From positions 1 to 23,871 of the forward strand of contig JBBDYH010000085.1 of assembly GCA_040901795.1 (NCBI GenBank): DNA of 23,871 nt, written 5' to 3'. Positions 15,897 to 23,871 of this stretch are shown piece after piece. The translations under genes and the position numbers were made by a program. The number at the start of each line of letters is the position of its first letter. Position 1 is the first letter of the stretch. The stretch is from JBBDYH01 sp040901795 (GTDB taxonomy: Bacteria > Planctomycetota > Planctomycetia > Pirellulales > JALHPA01). The notes under the pieces are model-generated. The model did no database searches. It was given only the letters and a program-made list of their open reading frames with translations, and had not been told where the DNA came from.

Positions 15897-18800
15897 ATGC
15901 CTACGCCCAGCAAACCCGCCAATCAGCGTCAACGGACGTGGAGGGCTCAGGCGGCTCAGCCCGAGCAGAGGGCTCGCCGCAGGCGCGTCTTTCGCGTGCT
16001 GCTGCCGGTGATCGGGCTCAGTCTGTTGGGGGCGCTGGCGGCAGTGCTCATTCTGTGGTTTTTGCGGCCGCCGAAGCTTGATCTGATTGCGATCGCCGTG
16101 GCGGACTACCGCAACCCGGAAGTGCCGCCGATCGCGTATTGCTATGAGGATTTGGAAGCGCTGCGAACCGTGCTCGATGCGGAGGGTGCGGAATCTTCGT
16201 GGAATGATGCCAGCACCGATAAGATCGCTCAGCTCGACACGGCACTCCGCGAAACCTCCAACTCGCACGACAACGTGCTGGTCTACATCAAGGCGCACGG
16301 CGTCTCGTTGAACGGCGCCGCCTACCTGCTCGACGGTAGTTTTGAGCTCCGCGGGCGGTCCGGTCGGCTCTCGATCGACAAACTGTTGGCGGACGTGGCC
16401 GAAAGCCCGGCCCACATCAAGCTGCTGGTGCTGGACACCGGGCACCTCGACAGCGACCCACGAATGGGCATGCTGGCCAATGAGTTCACGCGTCTGGTCA
16501 CGAAGGCGGTGGCGGCGCTGCCGGCGGAAAAAAACGTGTGGGTGCTGACATCCAATTCGCTCTTCGAGCACGCACAGGTCTCGATCAAGGACCGGCGGTC
16601 AGCGTTTGGCTACTATCTGGCCGAGGGACTCAAAGGAGCGGCCGACGGCGTGCTGGCCGACAGCGAGCGCGACGGTTTGCTGCAGCTCGATGAGCTATAC
16701 GCGTATGTGCGCGAGCACGTGGTCCAATACGCGCGGTTGGTCTCGTCGGACCGGCAATCGCAGACGCCGCTCTTGCTGCGGTCCGGCGAGGGAGTGGTGA
16801 CCGAACCTCCGCATCAGGACCTGTTGCGGTTCGACGCGTCCGAAGCCGAGGAAACGAATGTCGCGTTTCGCGGGGCGCCGCCAGGGCGAACTGTCGGATT
16901 GCCTTGGCATGCGCGCGGCCCACTCGCGCTGGCGTTGGCGGGAAATCAGCAGGCCGCCACCGTAGGCGGTGATGCGGGTAAAGCGGAGGCGGGCACAGCC
17001 GCGTCATCGGCCGGCCCCACGCAGCCGGCGAAGGACGATAGTCAAACGCCTGCCGCGGCTGCGTCCGCCGCCAAAAACGACACGCCGGCCGCCGACAAAG
17101 GCACATCGCCGGCGAAACAGGATGACACTCAAACCGCTGTCAAGGAAGGTGCGAAAGCGGCTCCCAAAGAAAGCGCGAAAACGTCCGCGGTCGAACAAGT
17201 CGTGAAGCCACTGCCGCGCCCGCGCTCACCCGTTGAACAGAGCTTGTTCGACCGATACACCTGGCTGGAGACGCAGCAACAGCGCGAGGCGCTCTGGCGG
17301 CCGAGCGATTATGCGCCGGATCTGGCGAGGCTCTATTACGAAAGCCTGCGCGGTTGCCGACAACGTGCCTTGGCCGGTGAGTTATTCCTGAAGGCCCGCG
17401 CCTATCAGTCGAGTCTCTCGAACAAGCTTGAGGAGGTGCAACGACTTCAGCGGCGGATCGATGAGCGAGAAAAGACGTTTAAAGGCGGCTTGGCGCGGCC
17501 CAGCTACGAGCGCGACGACGAGGTGAAAGCTGCCATTCGGCTGCGAAACGACGCGTGCTATTTGCTTCCGTTGCTCATCGAACACCATGCTCTGACCAGC
17601 GCCAACATACAGCCGAGAATGCAGCGCGAGCTGCAAGGCTTGATTGCGACAACGTTTGAGCTCGACCGGCTCTTGCAGCGCGACCAGGAGCGTGACAAGG
17701 CACAATCGTTTGAGAATTGGAAGCAGGCGCTGTCGGCCAGTGCGGCAAAAATTGGCGCTCACCTGAGCACGCTGCGCGGCGAATTCGAAGCGCGTAGTGA
17801 AGATCAGAAGCGGCTAGTCGCCGCCCAAGGCAATCCCGTGGTGGCCCTGCGCCTGGCCGACCTGGCCCAAAGTCCTTTGGCCACGCCCGACGAGCGCGAG
17901 GAGTTGCAGGCCTTGGCGGGCAAGGCGGCGCGCAGCTTCGCCGAAGTCGAAAAGCAAGGATCCGCCGCGCTGCGCCGACCGCCGACCACAGAAACGCAAC
18001 GGCTGGTCGGACTTGGTTGGCAGCGGGTGATCGATCGGGCGGAGCTTGAGCTTGCGCTACTTCGCCTGGTCTCGAACGAAAAGGGGGCTGGCAAGGTCGA
18101 GGAGCTCGGCAAGATGTTGGCCACGGCCGTCAGCCTGACCAACGCCGACTCGCGGTTGGGGCTCGTCCGAAAGATCGACAAGTATCTGGCAGACACCTAC
18201 GGAAACGTGCCGAATGCGCTGCGGGATCAATTGAAATCGAGCCAGTACGATTCTTGGCGCCGTGCCGAAACGGTGATTCGCCTGGCCGATGCGCGCGACC
18301 AGCAGCGGATCGGCAAAGCGCTGGAGGAACACTCTTCGGGTGAGTGGTCCGACCCGATCGCCGGCGTGCCGCTGAAGGCGCTCCCCGAGCAGATTGCGCG
18401 CCATCAGCTCGCACTCGGCAATGCTCCCGGCGCGACCGGCGGTCCCCTTGCGCTCAACTACAAGGTTCCCCAGAAGCTGGCCGTCCGCTTCGAATCGAAC
18501 GAATTGCTGGCGCCCGATCGGCTGCGATTGAAGTTGGACTACGACCAACAGCGGGTGCAAATCAAGAATGTACAAGGCACCGAACTGACGCCGGGCCGGA
18601 TCTGGCCGGCCGGCGGCGCAAGCGGCAATTCGACCCGCGAGCACCGAGTTGAGTGGGAAATGGCTTCACTCGATGAGCGCGGCCAGCAGACGAACATGAC
18701 ATTGACCTGGCTCGATGAGAACGATCGTGAACTGGCACACGCGACGGCGGTGCTTGTCCATCCGGAGCCGAAGTTCTCGCAGCTTGCGGTTTATGGGCAA

Positions 18801-20714
18801 CCCGGCACCGCGGATCACGCCTGGCAGAGGATGCCGCAAAAGGAATCGTACTTCGACGTGCCGTTCGCAGACGGTGTTGCGCTGGTAAGGCTGTCGCCGT
18901 TTGTCGGCCATGAGACGCGGTATGACTTCAGGCTGACCAATACGGCCACGCATCCAAAGAAGTACACGGCGGTGGTCTATGCCATCCCGCCTGCCGAGGA
19001 CGTTGAAATGAACCGTACTGTCGCCTCGCTGGCGATGGCGGGTGAAACGCGCGGCAATGAGTTGGCTCGCAACGAGCTGACGCTGGCGCCAGGCGGCACC
19101 GGCTCGATTCCCTTCTTCGCATCGCAGCCGCCTGCGGCCAAGGAAGCCGCGCCTGCGGCCGACGCAGCGAAAGCCGGCGACACGAAAACCGGTGATACGA
19201 CGCCGAAAGAAACAGCGCCGGAGGTCTCTTCCGGCCTGGTGTGTGTACTTACCGAGGATACGCAATCCACCGACGGCAAAACCGCGGTCGAGCCGCGCCG
19301 CCAGGTGATCGTAATCCAGATCGATACGCAGCTTCCGAGCAACTACATCACACCACGAGTCGACTATGATGCCCGCACAGGCGCGATAGCCGCCGTGCTG
19401 AGCGCGGACCCGGACCGGCTCCCACCGGCCGGGGCGAAAGTTGAAATGGATGTAGTCACAGGGGAGCAGGTCAAGCAGTTGGGAAAAGCAAAACGCGAGA
19501 CGACGTTGACGCCCGAGGATCCGAACGACACGCTGCTGATCTTCGCGCCGGCGGGCAAGCCCACTCGCGCCGAGGTATTCCTCCACGTGGACGGCTATCC
19601 GCGAGCGTTCATCTACGAGCTGCCGCTCGATGCCAACTTGCCGAACGTGGAGCGCACGTTGTTGGAATTGCGGAGGGTCGCGCTGCCCAACCTCGAATCG
19701 TTTCGGATTTATTACCCTGGAAAGGTCACCGAGCCGGTCCGTTTTCCATTCAGCGTTGATATGCCGTCGCGAGATGGTTCCTACCTGGCTCGATTATTCG
19801 TTGATCCCGAACGCGGTGGAGAATTCAATCCGGACGAAGATAAGGTCCTACTGCAGTCGGTCAAAGACCGCGTCCATCGAGCAACGCTGGTCAAGCCAAA
19901 GACGGCGCCTGGCATGGCCATCCAATCGCAGGTGACCGACTTTGTGGCCATGCTCGACTTGCGGCCGTACCTCAATGAAGTCCGTCTTCGGGCCCAGCTT
20001 GTTCGTCGCGAAGGCGGCCGCGAAGAAGTGCTGGGCGACGCCGACGAGCAGGCCGACCGGGACATCGTGCTGTACCTCGATGGCGAGGCGCCGACTCTTT
20101 CTGCCCAAGGACCGAACCGCGCTGTCGAGGCGAACGAGAAGTTCCGCGTCGATGTGTACCCCCGCGACCAGGTGACGGAAATCGACAAGGTCGAGTTCGC
20201 ACTTAAGGTACAGCCGAAACCCGACAGCACGGATCCCGACGAACGCATGCTCGTCGATCCTCAGCCGGTGCCGCCGCGGACAAGCGGAACTTATCAATTA
20301 ATGCACGCCTTTGAGACGCCCGGCGAGCAGTCGCTTTGGTTTCAGACAACCGACAAATCAGGGAACAAGAGCGAGCCCAGGAGGGTTGTGGTCACTGTCC
20401 GTAAGCCGGTCCCGGCGAACCAAGGGGGCCAGCCTGCGGTGGCGCAGTTCGGCCAGATTTACGGTCGCGCGGTTTTGCCGGAGGGAGCTCGTGGCAAAAT
20501 TGAGAAGGTTGTGCTCACCAATGCCCAAGGTCAGGTCGATGAGCGATCGAATCTCTCCGATGGAGGCTTTTCATTCGATAAGGTGAAACCTGGTGAGTAC
20601 ACGCTTGAAGCGCACGGTACCGTCAGCAACACAATCGGTAAACCGGTGCCCACAAAGGTGGTCGTCGAACCCGGCAAGCGAGCCGGGCCAATTAAGGTCC
20701 CACTGGGCCGGTAA
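15897..20714 (+). CDS. Giant membrane-anchored protein with catalytically incomplete caspase-like domain
   Basis: A 1605-residue protein. An Arg-rich cytosolic N-terminus precedes one membrane helix at 34-56, so the bulk should lie outside the cytoplasm. Residues about 60-310 have the peptidase C14/caspase-like layout: DLIAIAVADY start strand, CYEDLEALRTVL helix, NVLVYIKAHGV with the catalytic-His position at His134, LLVLDTGH at the strand where family members have D-A-C, and a closing segment QTPLLLRSGEG. Here Gly182 replaces the Cys, so protease activity is not expected. About 350-440 is an Ala/Lys/Thr-rich linker, about 450-830 is helical and charged (coiled-coil-like), and about 860-1390 is beta-rich with a second Ala/Lys/Thr linker near 1080-1110. 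About 1395-1505 looks Ig-like, and 1517-1602 resembles a carboxypeptidase-regulatory/CnaB-like fold (GGFSFDKVKPGEYTLEA). The ATG at 15897 has GGAGGGG seven bases upstream. Function unknown; a scaffold or sensor is possible. Confidence 0.85.
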   Translation: MPTPSKPANQRQRTWRAQAAQPEQRARRRRVFRVLLPVIGLSLLGALAAVLILWFLRPPKLDLIAIAVADYRNPEVPPIAYCYEDLEALRTVLDAEGAESSWNDASTDKIAQLDTALRETSNSHDNVLVYIKAHGVSLNGAAYLLDGSFELRGRSGRLSIDKLLADVAESPAHIKLLVLDTGHLDSDPRMGMLANEFTRLVTKAVAALPAEKNVWVLTSNSLFEHAQVSIKDRRSAFGYYLAEGLKGAADGVLADSERDGLLQLDELYAYVREHVVQYARLVSSDRQSQTPLLLRSGEGVVTEPPHQDLLRFDASEAEETNVAFRGAPPGRTVGLPWHARGPLALALAGNQQAATVGGDAGKAEAGTAASSAGPTQPAKDDSQTPAAAASAAKNDTPAADKGTSPAKQDDTQTAVKEGAKAAPKESAKTSAVEQVVKPLPRPRSPVEQSLFDRYTWLETQQQREALWRPSDYAPDLARLYYESLRGCRQRALAGELFLKARAYQSSLSNKLEEVQRLQRRIDEREKTFKGGLARPSYERDDEVKAAIRLRNDACYLLPLLIEHHALTSANIQPRMQRELQGLIATTFELDRLLQRDQERDKAQSFENWKQALSASAAKIGAHLSTLRGEFEARSEDQKRLVAAQGNPVVALRLADLAQSPLATPDEREELQALAGKAARSFAEVEKQGSAALRRPPTTETQRLVGLGWQRVIDRAELELALLRLVSNEKGAGKVEELGKMLATAVSLTNADSRLGLVRKIDKYLADTYGNVPNALRDQLKSSQYDSWRRAETVIRLADARDQQRIGKALEEHSSGEWSDPIAGVPLKALPEQIARHQLALGNAPGATGGPLALNYKVPQKLAVRFESNELLAPDRLRLKLDYDQQRVQIKNVQGTELTPGRIWPAGGASGNSTREHRVEWEMASLDERGQQTNMTLTWLDENDRELAHATAVLVHPEPKFSQLAVYGQPGTADHAWQRMPQKESYFDVPFADGVALVRLSPFVGHETRYDFRLTNTATHPKKYTAVVYAIPPAEDVEMNRTVASLAMAGETRGNELARNELTLAPGGTGSIPFFASQPPAAKEAAPAADAAKAGDTKTGDTTPKETAPEVSSGLVCVLTEDTQSTDGKTAVEPRRQVIVIQIDTQLPSNYITPRVDYDARTGAIAAVLSADPDRLPPAGAKVEMDVVTGEQVKQLGKAKRETTLTPEDPNDTLLIFAPAGKPTRAEVFLHVDGYPRAFIYELPLDANLPNVERTLLELRRVALPNLESFRIYYPGKVTEPVRFPFSVDMPSRDGSYLARLFVDPERGGEFNPDEDKVLLQSVKDRVHRATLVKPKTAPGMAIQSQVTDFVAMLDLRPYLNEVRLRAQLVRREGGREEVLGDADEQADRDIVLYLDGEAPTLSAQGPNRAVEANEKFRVDVYPRDQVTEIDKVEFALKVQPKPDSTDPDERMLVDPQPVPPRTSGTYQLMHAFETPGEQSLWFQTTDKSGNKSEPRRVVVTVRKPVPANQGGQPAVAQFGQIYGRAVLPEGARGKIEKVVLTNAQGQVDERSNLSDGGFSFDKVKPGEYTLEAHGTVSNTIGKPVPTKVVVEPGKRAGPIKVPLGR

Positions 20715-20720
20715 GTTGCG

Positions 20721-20760
20721 CAAGATGGGGATCTTGTTCATCAGCATCTTCCTTTTTTGA
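20721..20760 (+). terminator. Probable terminator of the caspase-like gene
   Basis: CAAGAT-GGGG-ATCTTG (20721-20736) is a perfect six-pair hairpin six bases after the stop, followed by pyrimidine-rich sequence with a run of six T at 20753-20758. The T-run is further from the stem than usual. Confidence 0.5.
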
Positions 20761-20774
20761 TTGTTTCGAAACTA

Positions 20775-20798
20775 GGTTCCGATCTTTCAATTGGAACC
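20775..20798. other. Inverted repeat in the 328-bp gap before the HEAT-like gene
   Basis: GGTTCC (20775-20780) and GGAACC (20793-20798) are perfect inverted arms separated by 12 bases, an operator-like dyad. The rest of the gap (to 21042) shows no gene; minus-strand frames there have no recognisable product. Confidence 0.35.
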
Positions 20799-21042
20799 GG
20801 CGCGTCCGTATTTGCGGCCTTTAACCTGAAGTGCCGCAAAACGGGCTGTGCCGCTGGTCGCACTATTGCGGCCGACGTTCTCGCCAAACCGGCGGCAGTA
20901 CAGGCCAGAGAAGAGAACCGCGGTTGACTCGCGCCTCTCGCCTGGCGGTGATGCCGCGCCTACTCGACGAATGGACTGATTGCGCCTGGGCACGCCGCTG
21001 CCGGTGAGGCCCACAGCGCTGTCGTTATGCAAGGGGATCATC

Positions 21043-22851
21043 ATGGTCAAACGGTGGGTTATCACGTTCGCTGTCCTCGGTGTGTCCGCCGCGCCGATTG
21101 GGCAGCGCACTCTCGAAGCTCAACCCGCGGCTCCCGTGGCGGCGGTGCCCGCATGGATACCGCCGCCCGCGCCCGCCCCGCCGGTGACGCTGTGGCGGTT
21201 CCTGGGCATTCCGCAAGGTTTTCAGCGGATCGGCGATGCGCGGCTCAACCGGAATGGTAACTTTCCGGGTGTGGAGCGCAAGCCTCCGCTCAAGCCGATT
21301 GCCCATCCGGAGAACTTGCTCTCGAATAATCCGGCCATCAAGAAGGCCGCCGAGATCAAGATGCAGGAGGACTTGGCCAAACAGAAGATCAAGGCGATCA
21401 AGTACCTGGCCAAGCTCGGTTGCGACAAGTGCTACGGCGGCGTCAAAGAAGCGATGATGGCGGCGCTGGACGACTGCACCGAGCAGGTCCGCTACGAGGG
21501 GGCCAAGGCGCTCGGCGAGGCGGCGGTCCAACACTGCGACGTTTGCAGCCGCCAGTGCTGCTGTGATGAAGAGCTGACCAAAAAGCTCGCCCAGATCGTC
21601 TACGAGCTGGATGACAAGGGCTGCCCGATTGAGCCATCCGAGCGCGTACGTGAAGCGGCCCGCGAAGCGTTGGTGGCCTGCTGCCCGAACGTCGGTCCGC
21701 CGGGCTACGTACCTGAGGTAATCACGCCGGAGGTTCCGCCGATCGTTCCGGAAACTCCGCCAGAAACGCCGCCGGAGACGCCGCCGGAAGTTCCGGGCGA
21801 GCTGCCTCCGCCGCCGGGCCGCAACGGCGTGGCGCCGCTGCCCAACGGGATAATCCCGGACGCCACGACGCCGCCGATTCCCAACGTGCGACCGGCGCCG
21901 TTGTCGAACGCGACGACAGGCCTGTTCCTTCGCTCGCGAGCCGACCGCATGGCGGCCACATCGCAGGTCCGCCGCGCCGTGAGGCCGCGAACCGGCGCCG
22001 CGCAGCGCCCGGTCGTCGCCCAGGCGACACGGCAGCAGCCGGCAGTCGATTTACCCGCGGGGCAACGCGCGGCTGATGCGCGGATCGTCGTGAGCGACGA
22101 AGGGTCGGCGGCAGCGAGCGCTGACGTCGGGGCGACTGTTACAATCGGCGATGGCGACCTGGGACAAAGTACGAGCGGCCTGCGGATTCGAATGGTCGAT
22201 CCGTCGGCACGCAGCCAGGCGCCTGCCTCGACGTCGCGGCCGTTGCCGGATCGCTTGACGAGCGGCAGCAGCGTGCGGATCCGCGACAGCGGAGACGACT
22301 TGCAACTGGCATCGGTGATCGAGGCGGTCGTGGACCACGGCGGAACGGTTGCTCCGTTGGTCGATGACCGGGCCGCGAGCTCGCGCCGTAACACGACGAC
22401 CGTCACGGATCTGCCGCCGGTGCAGTCACAGAGTCAGTATCTCCCGGCGTCCGCGTCGCGATACGCAAACGCTCGCCGGCCGGCGACCGAGATGGTCACG
22501 TCGGTCCAGTCGGTGAAACCGCAAGGCAGGGCGGCAAAGGGTAAGGGGCGAGTCACTGACATCGACGCGAAGGCAGGCACGGTGAAGGTGAGCTTCCCGG
22601 GCGACCAGGCCCCGGCAACCGGCACGCTGGTGAAGGCGTATCACCAGTTCCTCTTGGGCGAGGAGTGTGTCGGGGCGCTCGAGGTTGTGAGCACGCGAAA
22701 CGGGGTTGTCACCGCACGACCCGTAGGCAACCTTAACCTCAACAAGCTCTCGCTCGATGACCAGGTGGCATATCAGGGCGCCGGATCGCAGGCGACGGGT
22801 GAGCTCATGGCCACGGGCGCAACGACCGCCAACGGAGCTGTGCGTCGTTGA
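21043..22851 (+). CDS. Secreted Cys-rich HEAT-like repeat protein with C-terminal beta domain
   Basis: A 602-residue exported protein of a kind common in planctomycetes; exact role unknown. Residues 1-27 look like a signal peptide (VKRWVITFAVLGVSA...EAQ). A Pro/Ala-rich stretch and a short WRFLGIPQGFQRI segment lead to a helical HEAT-like domain at about 98-216 (KAIKYLAKLGCDKC, MMAALDDCTEQVRYEGAKAL, ERVREAAREALVACC). This holds eleven cysteines in pairs and clusters (CDKC 127-130, CDVC 165-168, CCC 172-174, CC 213-214). A Pro-Glu-Thr repeat (PETPPETPPETPPEVP) follows at about 236-251, then a long disordered-looking Ser/Thr/Arg region. The last ~90 residues form a beta domain (GRVTDIDAKAGTVKVSF... 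GALEVVSTRNGVVTARPVG) like the repeated C-terminal domain seen in other planctomycete exported proteins. The ATG at 21043 is preceded by AAGGGG. A strong terminator follows. Confidence 0.8.
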   Translation: MVKRWVITFAVLGVSAAPIGQRTLEAQPAAPVAAVPAWIPPPAPAPPVTLWRFLGIPQGFQRIGDARLNRNGNFPGVERKPPLKPIAHPENLLSNNPAIKKAAEIKMQEDLAKQKIKAIKYLAKLGCDKCYGGVKEAMMAALDDCTEQVRYEGAKALGEAAVQHCDVCSRQCCCDEELTKKLAQIVYELDDKGCPIEPSERVREAAREALVACCPNVGPPGYVPEVITPEVPPIVPETPPETPPETPPEVPGELPPPPGRNGVAPLPNGIIPDATTPPIPNVRPAPLSNATTGLFLRSRADRMAATSQVRRAVRPRTGAAQRPVVAQATRQQPAVDLPAGQRAADARIVVSDEGSAAASADVGATVTIGDGDLGQSTSGLRIRMVDPSARSQAPASTSRPLPDRLTSGSSVRIRDSGDDLQLASVIEAVVDHGGTVAPLVDDRAASSRRNTTTVTDLPPVQSQSQYLPASASRYANARRPATEMVTSVQSVKPQGRAAKGKGRVTDIDAKAGTVKVSFPGDQAPATGTLVKAYHQFLLGEECVGALEVVSTRNGVVTARPVGNLNLNKLSLDDQVAYQGAGSQATGELMATGATTANGAVRR

Positions 22852-22895
22852 TGCAAACGACGGTATGGCCCGTCATTGAGTAAATCGTTTTTAGA

Positions 22896-22939
22896 GGCCG
22901 CGAGGTGTCCCGCCGACACTTCGCGGCCTTTTGTTTTTT
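22896..22939 (+). terminator. Strong intrinsic terminator
   Basis: A 14-pair stem (22896-22909 with 22915-22928, one G-T wobble) with loop CCGCC is followed directly by TTTTGTTTTTT. It lies about 45 bases after the HEAT-like gene stop and would end that transcript efficiently. Confidence 0.93.
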
Positions 22940-23150
22940 GCGGTGCATTGAGATGGGAGCTTTGCGAGAGCCGCTCGGATTGTTATCCAGATATCCCATT
23001 TTACCTATTCGTATTGGAAACGGCCGCTCGGCCAAAAAAACCAGGAAATCTTTCCCAAATAGCCCATTTTTCTTGTCCGCTTTCTTCGAGTTTTGCGACA
23101 TAACTTCCCGGGGCGGAAGGGATGTTTACGCAACATGGAGAACTGCGGCA

Positions 23151-23618
23151 ATGGCGATCGAACCAACCACCCGGCGTGTGCAACTGGCAATTCTGGAACA
23201 AATCGGTCACGACTTATCGGTTAACGAACTGGCGGAGTGGCTGGGCTTGAATCGGCGAACGGTCCTGCGCTATCGGAAAACCGCACGCGTGGCCGCCGAA
23301 GGAGTAAGGCAGTTCGTGGGCACGCTGGCCAATGGGAACGGTCACAATCACAATCCCAAGCCGGCCTTGTCCGATCAGGAAGTCGTCGCGCTAGCGCTGG
23401 CGGTCCAGGCGTCGCCGGTCACCGGGATGACGGGCTGGCGCGAGACGGTGGAGACGGGGCTGGCGAGGCTGCTGGAATGCGTTTCACCCGAGATGCGCGA
23501 GCGGCTTGCGGCCCGGGCTGAGCAATATCGGCGGGAGAAGAAGGCGGTTGACCCCGAGCAGCGAGTGTTGCAGGCGGCGCTGGTGGCGATTGCGAATCGA
23601 ATGGAGAAGCCGGAATGA
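23151..23618 (+). CDS. Small helix-turn-helix protein
   Basis: A 155-residue protein. Residues about 8-45 read as a helix-turn-helix (AILEQIGHDLSVNELAEWLG, then LNRRTVLRYRKTAR with the typical recognition-helix pattern). A Gly/Asn/His-rich linker (NGNGHNHNPKP) at about 60-70 follows, then a helical C-terminal half (SDQEVVALALAVQA, ETVETGLARLLECV, RERLAARAEQYRREKK). Likely a DNA-binding regulator or accessory protein; no known family is assigned. The ATG at 23151 is chosen because the HTH starts right after it, with GGAG 11 bases upstream; the frame runs open further upstream through non-coding-looking AT-rich DNA and the terminator. The upstream region carries two similar 14-base blocks. It converges with the transposase end. 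Confidence 0.7.
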   Translation: MAIEPTTRRVQLAILEQIGHDLSVNELAEWLGLNRRTVLRYRKTARVAAEGVRQFVGTLANGNGHNHNPKPALSDQEVVALALAVQASPVTGMTGWRETVETGLARLLECVSPEMRERLAARAEQYRREKKAVDPEQRVLQAALVAIANRMEKPE

Positions 23619-23660
23619 TATACCTGGTCCCAAGCAGCTAACGGAGAAAACGGGTCAGAA

Positions 23661-23871
23661 CTATTTGTGTGGCTTACTGTCGTGTTTTGGGGGTCGGCCG
23701 CGGGGGCGGATGGTCAAGTCCAGCTTGAGCCGTCTGGCCAAACGCTTCACCCAGGCTTCGTCGCCGTAGGGCAGGCCCGTGGCGCTCGAACGGCGAATGG
23801 CGTCGACGATGGCTTCCTCCATCGGCTGATGCACCTTCTCGGCCCATTTGCGTTGCCGGACCTTGGCCAGC
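23661..23871 (-). CDS. REP-associated tyrosine transposase (RAYT), C-terminal end only
   Basis: The last 69 residues of a frame that continues beyond the window's right edge. Reading from the edge: LAKVRQRKWAEKVHQPMEEA, then IRRSSATGLPYGDEAWVKRL, ARRLKLDLTIRPRGRPPK, ending HDSKPHK and TAG. The pattern x-I-R-x2-S...G-x-P-x-G-D-E-x-W...A-x-R-L-x-L-x2-T-x-R-P-R-G-R-P is the characteristic C-terminus of RAYT / Y1-type transposases. The catalytic HUH and Tyr motifs would lie outside the window, so activity cannot be judged. RAYTs are the enzymes proposed to mobilise REP palindromes. The gene converges with the HTH gene, 42 bases apart. Confidence 0.75.
   Translation of the reverse strand, partial: LAKVRQRKWAEKVHQPMEEAIVDAIRRSSATGLPYGDEAWVKRLARRLKLDLTIRPRGRPPKHDSKPHK

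Noticed and set aside
15723..16571. 282-codon minus-strand frame opposite the start of the caspase-like gene
   Set aside because: Arg/Gln/His-biased antisense translation with no domain, overlapping a strong start with GGAGGGG on the plus strand.
23027..23040. GGCCGCTCGGCC hairpin next to a run of seven A, considered as a minus-strand terminator
   Set aside because: On the minus strand the T-run precedes the stem rather than following it, and no minus-strand gene ends here.

Overview
The window looks like a chromosomal segment of a planctomycete, most likely order Pirellulales. The reasons are: GC-rich coding DNA; two secreted proteins ending in PEP-CTERM sorting tails with dockerin-like calcium loops and T5SS/PEP-CTERM-type beta-helix repeats; a DUF1207-type outer-surface protein; a secreted cytochrome-like protein with a CX4CH motif; Cys-rich HEAT-like and caspase-like exported proteins; and short palindromic intergenic repeats of a kind I associate with this group. 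I saw no rRNA, tRNA or CRISPR array. Family names come from reading the translations, not from database searches.

Left part (1-5111): the 5' end of ftsH (minus strand) is divergent from a NUDIX hydrolase. Next come a pair of short palindromic repeats, a secreted protein with a CX4CH motif (minus), about 1 kb without a convincing gene that ends in a 25-bp tandem repeat, and a four-helix membrane protein with an internal duplication (minus).

Middle (5112-12806): a degenerate integron-type integrase that has lost its N-terminus and, in frame, its central catalytic part lies divergent from a small secreted protein. A gene-poor stretch with one possible 57-residue ORF leads into two co-directional PEP-CTERM proteins (645 and 1238 residues). 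They share a C-terminal module of roughly 250 residues, so they are partial tandem paralogues. A palindromic element lies inside the 3' end of the first.

Right part (12807-23871): a DUF1207-type protein (minus), ndk (plus) and pyrF (minus) are compact housekeeping or surface genes. They are followed by a 1605-residue membrane-anchored protein whose caspase-like domain keeps the His position but has Gly where the Cys should be. After it come a secreted Cys-rich HEAT-like protein, a very strong terminator, a small HTH protein, and the C-terminal end of a REP-associated tyrosine transposase (minus) cut by the window edge.

There is no clear multigene operon; most genes have their own intergenic region. 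The common theme is export: at least seven of the proteins carry a signal peptide or a single membrane anchor. The strongest leads are the predicted catalytically dead giant caspase-like protein, the internally deleted integrase, and the palindromic repeats in the same window as a RAYT-type transposase end.
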